A stretch of 64,000 nt of DNA from Rutstroemia sp. NJR-2017a BVV2 (taxonomy: Eukaryota > Ascomycota > Leotiomycetes > Helotiales > Rutstroemiaceae), in the NCBI GenBank assembly GCA_002946415.1, contig NJPS01000077.1, forward strand, positions 248,001-312,000, in the 5' to 3' direction. A program made the position numbers and the translations under genes. Positions 58,121 to 64,000 of this stretch are shown here, one piece after another. A model generated the notes under the pieces. That model had not been told where the DNA came from. It made no database searches and was given only the letters and a program-made list of their open reading frames with translations. How positions within the stretch are numbered: the stretch's first letter is position 1; the number at the start of each line of letters is the position of its first letter.

Positions 58121-59359
58121 ATGTTCTTCACACCCAATCAAGTGGCACTAGCCATATCACTCCTTTCCACCACAGTCTATTCCTCACCCACTCCCATCCT
58201 CAACGAAATCACCCCCGTTCTTGCCAAACGCGCAACTTGCACACCTGCATCCGCCGGCTATTCCGGTACCGACGACGTCCCTGCGATCACCGCAGCCATC
58301 AAATCATGCGGCAGTGGCGGCACCATCGTCTTCCCAGCCGGCGTCCAGTACACGATTCGCAGCACTCTCGACTTCACCGGCTGCTCCGGATGCACATTCA
58401 ACATCGAAGGTACCCTCAAAGTATCCGACGACCTCGACTACTGGGAAGGTAAAAGAGCCATCTTCTACATGAACGGCATCAAAACCGCCACCATGCAATC
58501 CCTCACCGGAACCGGCGTTATCGACGGCAACGGCCAAGCCGCATACGACTACTTCGCACAGAACAGTTCCTACGCGCGCCCAACCCTGCACTACATAACG
58601 GGCAGCTCATCAGGTATAACGATCAAAAACCTGCAGGTCAAGAACCCCCCAAACGTCTTCTTCAGCGTAACCGGCAGCTCCACGAACATCGTCTACTCGG
58701 GCCTAACCATGACCGCGAAATCCAAATCCGACTACGCACCCAAAAACACCGACGGTTTTGACGTCGGCGCCACCACCAACGTCATCCTGAGAAACATCGT
58801 CGTCTCCAACCAAGACGATTGCATTGCGTTCAAGCCCGGTGCGAATTACGTCACTGTGAACAGCATCTCCTGCACCGGCTCGCACGGTATCTCCGTCGGG
58901 TCACTGGGCGGCGGGGCTGGGTCCACCGATACTGTGAAGAATGTATACGTCTCCGCAGCCACAATGATCAACTCCACCAAAGCCGTCGGCATCAAGCTAT
59001 ACCCCGGGGGCAGCGCGCACGGCACCGCAGTCGTCAGCAATGTCACCTTCGACGGCGTCACAGTCAAGAACTGCGACTGGGCGGCGCAGATCCAGAGTTG
59101 TTATGGGGGGAATACATCCTATTGCTCGAGTTATCCGAGCACGGCGTCGGTGACGGGCGTGTATTTTAAGAATTTCAAGGGCACGACTTCGTCGAAGAAC
59201 ACTCCGAGTGTGGCGAATTTGGATTGTCCTTCGGCGGGGACATGCGATATTAATTTCTCGAATTGGGCGGTGACGCCGACGAGTGGAAGTGCGAAGTTTT
59301 TGTGTGCGAATGTGGATTCGTCGACGGGTTTGACTTGTACTTCTGGGGCTTCGGGGTGA
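58121..59359 (+). CDS. Secreted GH28 pectinase (polygalacturonase or xylogalacturonan hydrolase)
   Basis: A single exon of 412 residues. A signal peptide (ALAISLLSTTVYSSP) and a KR processing site (VLAKRATC) precede the beta-helix. The GH28 active-site motifs are present: NTDGFDVG, SNQDDCIAFKPGANY (paired Asp), GSHGISVGSLGGG (His), and KAVGIKLYPGG, where endo-polygalacturonases usually have RIK. The substituted last motif and the segment DDLDYWEGKRAIFYMNGIKT resemble endo-xylogalacturonan hydrolases, so plain endo-PG is less certain. A WxGxG-like GTGVIDGNGQAAYDYF segment is typical of GH28. The C-terminus has paired Cys residues (LDCPSAGTCDINFSNW). The 5' 1100 bases use C-ending codons strongly, as in highly expressed secreted enzymes; the last 150 bases use G-ending codons instead. 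Confidence 0.9.
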   Translation: MFFTPNQVALAISLLSTTVYSSPTPILNEITPVLAKRATCTPASAGYSGTDDVPAITAAIKSCGSGGTIVFPAGVQYTIRSTLDFTGCSGCTFNIEGTLKVSDDLDYWEGKRAIFYMNGIKTATMQSLTGTGVIDGNGQAAYDYFAQNSSYARPTLHYITGSSSGITIKNLQVKNPPNVFFSVTGSSTNIVYSGLTMTAKSKSDYAPKNTDGFDVGATTNVILRNIVVSNQDDCIAFKPGANYVTVNSISCTGSHGISVGSLGGGAGSTDTVKNVYVSAATMINSTKAVGIKLYPGGSAHGTAVVSNVTFDGVTVKNCDWAAQIQSCYGGNTSYCSSYPSTASVTGVYFKNFKGTTSSKNTPSVANLDCPSAGTCDINFSNWAVTPTSGSAKFLCANVDSSTGLTCTSGASG

Positions 59360-59993
59360 TGTGGAGGTGCTGGCTTTTTAGATGTAGATATTTGTTTTTC
59401 CAAATGTATATGGTTTCGGTAGGTTTAATAAAAATGTAAATATTTGAAGAGAGGGTGTTTGTACAATGAAAATGTGAGATGTTTTAATATATTTGTGGTC
59501 ATCTCAAAAGTCACGCTATATCTCGGGTAGTTTCGGTGGTTTCGGGCTCAACCTAAGTGAGTTAACCGCTATTTTTGGGGCGCCACCTCCCTGTGGCTGG
59601 AGTCTACACTTATGTATTATGTTAATGTTCAAACTCTTCGGTCTGTATAACTGTACATGGTGAGTGCTATAGATTCTTCGATTAAAGGCCAATTGTTCTT
59701 CTATTCATAAAATGGGAACAAACAATTCGCGATCCAGGATACTTGAGAACATCGTGCATGTCCTGGTAAATAGTGCTGTCCGAAGAGGTACCATTTGCCC
59801 GCTGAGACCTGCCCCTCAATTTGATGATGTCGAACTTAAGTGGATTCTCAGTAACAAGGATCGTATTGATGTATCTACCGGCAAATCGCCTGCCATGACG
59901 AATAGAAATATTTAATTGCAAGCGCCTAATCCATAAACGCAGCAAGCACACCTATTGCCCTCTCGAAGGATACAACCAAAAAGTTATTCCAAG
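59360..59993. other. Convergent 3' intergenic region
   Basis: This 634-bp stretch lies between the 3' ends of the GH28 and ABM-like genes. A 67-codon plus-strand frame at 59712-59915 is featureless. Confidence 0.4.
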
Positions 59994-60871
59994 TCAAAAC
60001 GGCATAACACCCAGTACGTCCGGCCCGTGGATCCCCCCAACCCTAAAGTCGTTCCCATCGTCCTCTAAAAGGTATCGATCTTCTGCAGCTTCCGACGATA
60101 CCTCAACCTTCTGCAACTTCGTACGATACACCGTAACCCACAGCACATCCTCAAAGTCTCTCAACCCCGCCCTATTCAATCTAAATTCCCTCGGAATATC
60201 GAAGCGCTTCACAAGCGGACCATCACTACCGCATCCCACCAGTATAACCAGAACCTTCGTCTTTGGAGGGAAAACCACAGCTGGACTCAAGACCAGATCG
60301 CGACCCCACGAATGAAGCGTCTCCGCGGCGCCTGCTCTCCCCATCGCGAACTTCATTCCCCCAATTGCCCTTCTGATTTTTAAGCTTTGAGTATCCATTG
60401 ATTGGGGGAAATAGAAGACGGCGATTTCTGCGAGGCGGGACAGAATGGTTTGAGGGTCGGCGGTGGGTTTGAAATGGACGGTGATGCTGTACTTGCGTCG
60501 GTGCGGGTTGAGGAGCGGGGCCAATTTATGTTGGTGCCATTGGTGGGAATGTCTAGAAGTGGTATTAGTAGATGGAGATATGGCGGGACGGGAGATAGTA
60601 TGGTTGCTTACTCTATTAGGGACCCCCTGTGATTGTAACGTACTGGCGAGCCTTTAAACACGGCAAGATCGGTGAGGCTATCCCATAGTGTGTAATATAT
60701 GAATACCTTAGGGTCCTCGATAGCTGGGCCGTAATAAACTCCCTGGCATCCTTTTGCTGTTGAAGCGAAAGTCAGGTATTGAAGGAGGATTTCCAAATAA
60801 CTTATTCCTTGGATACGAGATTCGAGTGTTTGGGCCAGATGAACTATGTTCAAATCTGTGATAACGTCCAT
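59994..60871 (-). CDS. ABM/dimeric alpha-beta-barrel-like protein
   Basis: Two exons: 60871-60612 and 60552-59994 (59-nt intron, CTAATACCACTTCTAG acceptor region); 272 residues. The ATG at 60871 gives MDVITDLNIVHLAQ. The first half has a ferredoxin-like monooxygenase-type pattern: ILLQYLTFASTAKGCQGVYY, IEDPKVFIYYTLWDSLTDLA and FKGSPVRY, ending HSHQWHQHK across the intron. The second half may be a second ABM-like repeat (KYSITVHFKPTADPQTILSR, VLWVTVYRTKLQKVEVSSEA). Such proteins include cofactor-free monooxygenases and stress-response dimers, often in secondary-metabolite loci. The catalytic residues are not fixed in the family, so the function stays open. It lies on the minus strand next to two redox genes. 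Confidence 0.65.
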
Positions 60872-61207
60872 GATTGATGTAGAAATAGAATGTTCTTGAG
60901 ACGATATCTGGAGAAAGTGTAGGAGAATCTTTTGAAGGGTGAATATCAATAACAGTTGAGAAGGCTCTTTCCACAAATGCCAGTCGAATTAGACGACACC
61001 ATTGAGCCGTGTAGTTCCTACCATGAACGAGTGAATCAAACAACTTCAACACTTGGTGGGCGAGGTGACTTCCACATCAGAAGTAAGAACTGTCGATGCG
61101 CGAACAATTATTTTGTAGAATCCCAGAAAACTAGAGCTATGTTATACAATATCAACAAATCCCAATGAAAATAAACAAAACAATAAAAAGGAGTCTGATG
61201 CGAACCA
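60872..61207. other. Short intergenic region
   Basis: This 336-bp stretch lies between the ABM-like start and the 3' end of the FMN monooxygenase gene, both on the minus strand. No feature was seen. Confidence 0.4.
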
Positions 61208-62674
61208 TCAAGCTTCACGAGCTTGTGGCTTCGCTCGATACACGTCGCCAGTCCTTCGAATCTCATCTTCAGCATCCTTACCTCTTCCTTCCTTTTCTAG
61301 CTTTCGCACTAACGGCAATACTTTCTCGCCGAAATCCTGAATATCGTCGTCGTAATGTAGAAATGCCAGCAAGACAATGTCAATACCTAAACTCTTCAGT
61401 AAGAGAATCCGGTCTGCGACTTGCTCCGCAGTGCCAATCAGCTTCGTCTTGAAGCCATCATTGTACTGCACCAGATCTTCGAACTTGCTATCCGCCCACA
61501 TTCCCTTCTTGTTACTCGTTGATGATCCTGCTTGTTTTACCGCATCGCTGAACGCAGCAACGGCATCTTTGTCAGCTTTACCCTGGATCTCCGACAACAG
61601 CTGGATCGCTTCCCACTCAGTATCTCTGACAATTGCAAATCCATTGACTGCAAAGTGAATTTGATCTTCGCGACCGAACTTCCGAGCTCGCTCCTTGACA
61701 TCGGCGATTTGTTCTTGGAATCCTTCAAGCGTATTTCCATTCATAAAGTAATAGTCTGAGACTTGAGCACCATTATCTCGAGCGTCAATTGAATTGCCTC
61801 CTTGAAAAATTAGAGGATGTGGCCGACCTGGGAGTTTCAGCGGCTTTGGAGAGAGCGGATAGTCGTGGAACTGATAGAAATCGCCTTTGTATGAGAACTT
61901 GGGAGACGTCCAGATTCCTCTCAGACATTCAATAAATTCTTTACTCCTTCTATAACGTTCAGCATGCTCAAGCCACCATTGTCCAATACTCGTAAACTCC
62001 GCCTTAAACCACCCAGAGACGACGTTCACCGATATCCTTCCGTCCGTATATTGGTCGATGCTTGCGATCTGCTTCGCTGCGATTGCTGGATTCCAAGGAC
62101 CAGGTAATAGAGCCGCAATAACATTGAGCTTTTTGGTACTGTGAAGGAGCGCTTGAGAGAAGGATACGGATTCGTGCTGGTTCTCCTAAAAACTGTGAGT
62201 TGCAGCTTGTGGGAAAATTCAGACATCGGACTCACTGCCCCATACCCCGCCATAAATCGAATTTGCGTGAGAGCATATTCGAACCCAACGTCTTCTGCGG
62301 TCTGCGCGTATCTGACATTGGATTTGTAATCCCAGCTATTCTGTTTGAGCACTGAAGCGCTGTATGACTGGACTAGGCGATACTCACTCCGTTCTCTGTG
62401 GGATTTTGGAAATTACCAAGCCTCCAGAAACGTTCGGAACCCAGTAGGCAAATTTGACGCGATCAGGCGCATCGTTGATGTCTGAAGCGGCAGAGAACCT
62501 TGAGCTATGTCCGTTTGTCAGAATTCCATTGGTATACTCTCTCGAGTTTTCAAGGCTGTGGCCATTGATGTGGTCGCTGGACTGCCCGTTTGTGAAGCCA
62601 TTGGTATGCCCCTCAGAATGTCGAATGACAAGAGGGCTATCGCTGCTAATTGTAATCGTGGTAGTCATATTCAA
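61208..62674 (-). CDS. FMN-dependent monooxygenase, SfnG/SsuD (luciferase-like) family
   Basis: Three exons: 62674-62388, 62335-62236 and 62185-61208; 454 residues. An N-terminal extension of about 70 residues, rich in Asn-Gly-His (EGHTNGFTNGQSSDHINGHS), precedes the barrel. The pattern fits dimethylsulfone/alkanesulfonate monooxygenases using reduced FMN: FAYWVPNVSGGLVISKI, EDVGFEYALTQIRFMAGYGA, ENQHESVSFSQALLHST, LNVIAALLPGPWNPAIAAKQ, and RISVNVVSGWFKAEFTSIGQ with HAERYRRSKEFI. A C-terminal part includes HPLIFQGGNSIDARDNGAQV. Substrate identity is open, since fungal relatives are also seen in metabolite clusters. The second intron (50 nt) ends in a poly-T acceptor, TTTTTAG. Its 3' neighbour on the same strand is the ABM-like gene. 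Confidence 0.88.
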
Positions 62675-63303
62675 TTGAATCCGCTTGCCAATGATGATTG
62701 GCTCGCCCAGAAATACAAATAAAACCTATCGTGAGCAATGAACTGGTATGAAATGTGGGATAGCATATATCACAACGACTGGCTGCGTCTGAGTAGCTCT
62801 GCATCACCTACCAACGTCATACAAACCGGTACATCTTCAAGTGTGCAAGTCTTACAGAGAACCTTTGGATGGAGAGGTCCCATGCCACATAGCGGCCACG
62901 GCAGTTGGCGATATTCTTATCGCTCGGATGAGGGGTACGATGGTGCAATCTGAGCTCCATCTTATGCAAGAGGGCACTTGTGTGGCGGCCATGGATCTGT
63001 CGCGCGCATCACCATGTGCGCTGTCCTGGGTGAACAACATGCAGATCATCAACATGGAGATCTAGTCCCTACGAGCATGGCGCATCGATGGACAGTTTGG
63101 GAGCAAAACTTAATGTGAGAATGAGGAAGATGTTGTTGAATCATGTGAAGTGCTGAGCTAGGTCAACAAGGGATTAGGTCATGATTGAGCCACAATGTGA
63201 AAGCCACAGCGCGAAAGCCACCATCCCGTGTCAGAATTCGCATCAAATACTTCGTACAAGACTGGGGAAAACCAAGTTGATGGTCGTATCTTTCTTCAAT
63301 CGA
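62675..63303. other. Intergenic region
   Basis: This 629-bp stretch lies between the FMN monooxygenase start and the 3' end of the right-edge reductase gene. It probably contains the monooxygenase promoter. No gene was seen. Confidence 0.4.
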
Positions 63304-64000
63304 TCATGCTGGCTGTGCTAACGGCACAACAATTCTTGGGCCATTTACCGACCCGTTTCTAAGTCTATCAAGCGCTCTATTTATCCCACCCAGCCCGCCC
63401 TCAGCTACCTCAATGTCCGGCGTTTCTATCGACTTTTGCGCGAGCAACGTTTCTAGCCATAACATCATCTCATCTCCAACTCTTGGCGCTTCATGAAACA
63501 GCTTGATAGGTACAGAGTGGTAGGCTATTCCTGCCGTCGGTATCTTAGGTACTCCAGTCAATCCAACGACGTGTGCCCTCAAGTCTGATTCGTCTCCCAC
63601 TTGCATTGATTGGGCAAGCAGCCCCGCGCTCTCCTTCCCTCTAGTATCCAGCCCGAACCTCAACTTGCCCCGGGTGACATTTCTGACTATAGATACGGCT
63701 CTATCTGTGTCTAAGCGGTCTACCAACAAGTCTGCACCATGTTTGAGCATACGTTCACCACTTCGCGCGACATCTATGATTGCAATGACTTTCAGCCCAG
63801 CAAGCTTGGCAAGCTGTACTGCACAGCAGCCTGTGGCGGAAGATCCTATCTCGATCAGTATCGTTGATGATGATCGTGGTGATCGACTCACCTCCCCAAA
63901 TTGCTATCCAATCGCCTACTTTTATCCTCTCATCCTCTCTTATGCTCTCGAAGCATTCACTTCTAATGTCCTGTGGGAGGGAGTTCTGTGACATGGATCG
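63304..64000 (-). CDS. MDR trans-enoyl-reductase-like protein (3' part)
   Basis: Partial: the 5' end lies beyond the window. Two exons are seen: 64000-63892 (upstream limit unknown) and 63845-63304, with a 46-nt intron that splits a Gly codon. The nucleotide-binding signature is restored by splicing: GDWIAIWGGSSATGCCAVQL, then AKLAGLKVIAI. This is followed by MLKHGADLLVDRLDTDRAVS, NVTRGKLRFGLDTRGKES and a C-terminal GGLGGINRALDRLRNGSV. The pattern is that of zinc-free MDR reductases of the toxD/LovC type, which act as enoyl reductases with iterative polyketide synthases or alone. A possible further acceptor (CTCCCACAG) at about 63966 may end another upstream intron. Strand and position group it with the FMN monooxygenase. 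Confidence 0.85.

Noticed and set aside
57557..58141. 194-codon minus-strand frame upstream of the GH28 gene
   Set aside because: It overlaps the GH28 start, has no family features, and its residues look like translated promoter sequence.

Overview
The window looks like a chromosome segment of a filamentous ascomycete (Pezizomycotina). A Leotiomycete of the Botrytis/Sclerotinia type is my best guess, by inference only. The evidence is: many genes interrupted by introns of about 46-90 nt with GTRNGT donors, CTRAC-like branch points and AG acceptors; a fungal arginine attenuator peptide leader in front of CPA1; fungal-only families (Kre9/KNH wall protein, ULD-domain protein, SAT4/rhodopsin-type membrane protein); and several secreted plant cell wall degrading enzymes. 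Genes are monocistronic and lie on both strands. I rebuilt exon structures by hand from splice signals and reading-frame continuity. Every multi-exon model listed as a CDS sums to a multiple of three, but none has transcript support.

Layout. 0-10 kb: the start of a Kre9/KNH-like wall protein (cut by the window edge), TFIIF alpha (Tfg1/RAP74), the splicing factor BUD13/CWC26, a decayed coding remnant, and a large Ser/Ala-rich GPI-anchored surface protein. 10-20 kb: a small protein with KIIL repeats, a six-exon fungal ULD-domain protein, a divergent CTP synthase, and a TMEM70-like mitochondrial protein. 20-30 kb: a secreted glutaminyl cyclase-like M28 protein, an MDR-family reductase, an expansin-like secreted protein, a GNAT acetyltransferase, and a CBM1-CE1 feruloyl esterase. 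30-39 kb is gene-poor: a pyridoxal-reductase-like AKR, a decayed or unresolved locus ending in a histone-fold-like ORF, and a 5'-truncated non-LTR retrotransposon with an exact 15-bp target-site duplication just upstream of a tRNA-His gene. 39-53 kb: a transcription-type cyclin, nicotinamide riboside kinase, ETF beta, a hypothetical protein, a nine-exon rhodopsin-domain membrane protein, a SAP-RRM Acinus-like protein, and CPA1 with its uORF. 53-64 kb: a pectin methylesterase diverging from a GH28 pectinase, then three minus-strand genes (ABM-like protein, FMN-dependent monooxygenase, trans-enoyl-reductase-like MDR protein) that may belong to a metabolic cluster running off the right edge.

How the genes work together. 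Most are unrelated housekeeping genes (transcription, splicing, pyrimidine, arginine and NAD metabolism, mitochondrial function). Two groupings look functional. The pectin pair fits PME de-esterifying pectin ahead of GH28 cleavage, and the expansin-like protein and feruloyl esterase elsewhere in the window add to the same wall-attack capacity. The right-end redox trio may be part of a specialised-metabolism locus. The most striking regulatory object is the CPA1 leader: a 24-codon attenuator peptide split over three exons, one of them only 13 nt, with the residues expected at positions 12 and 19.
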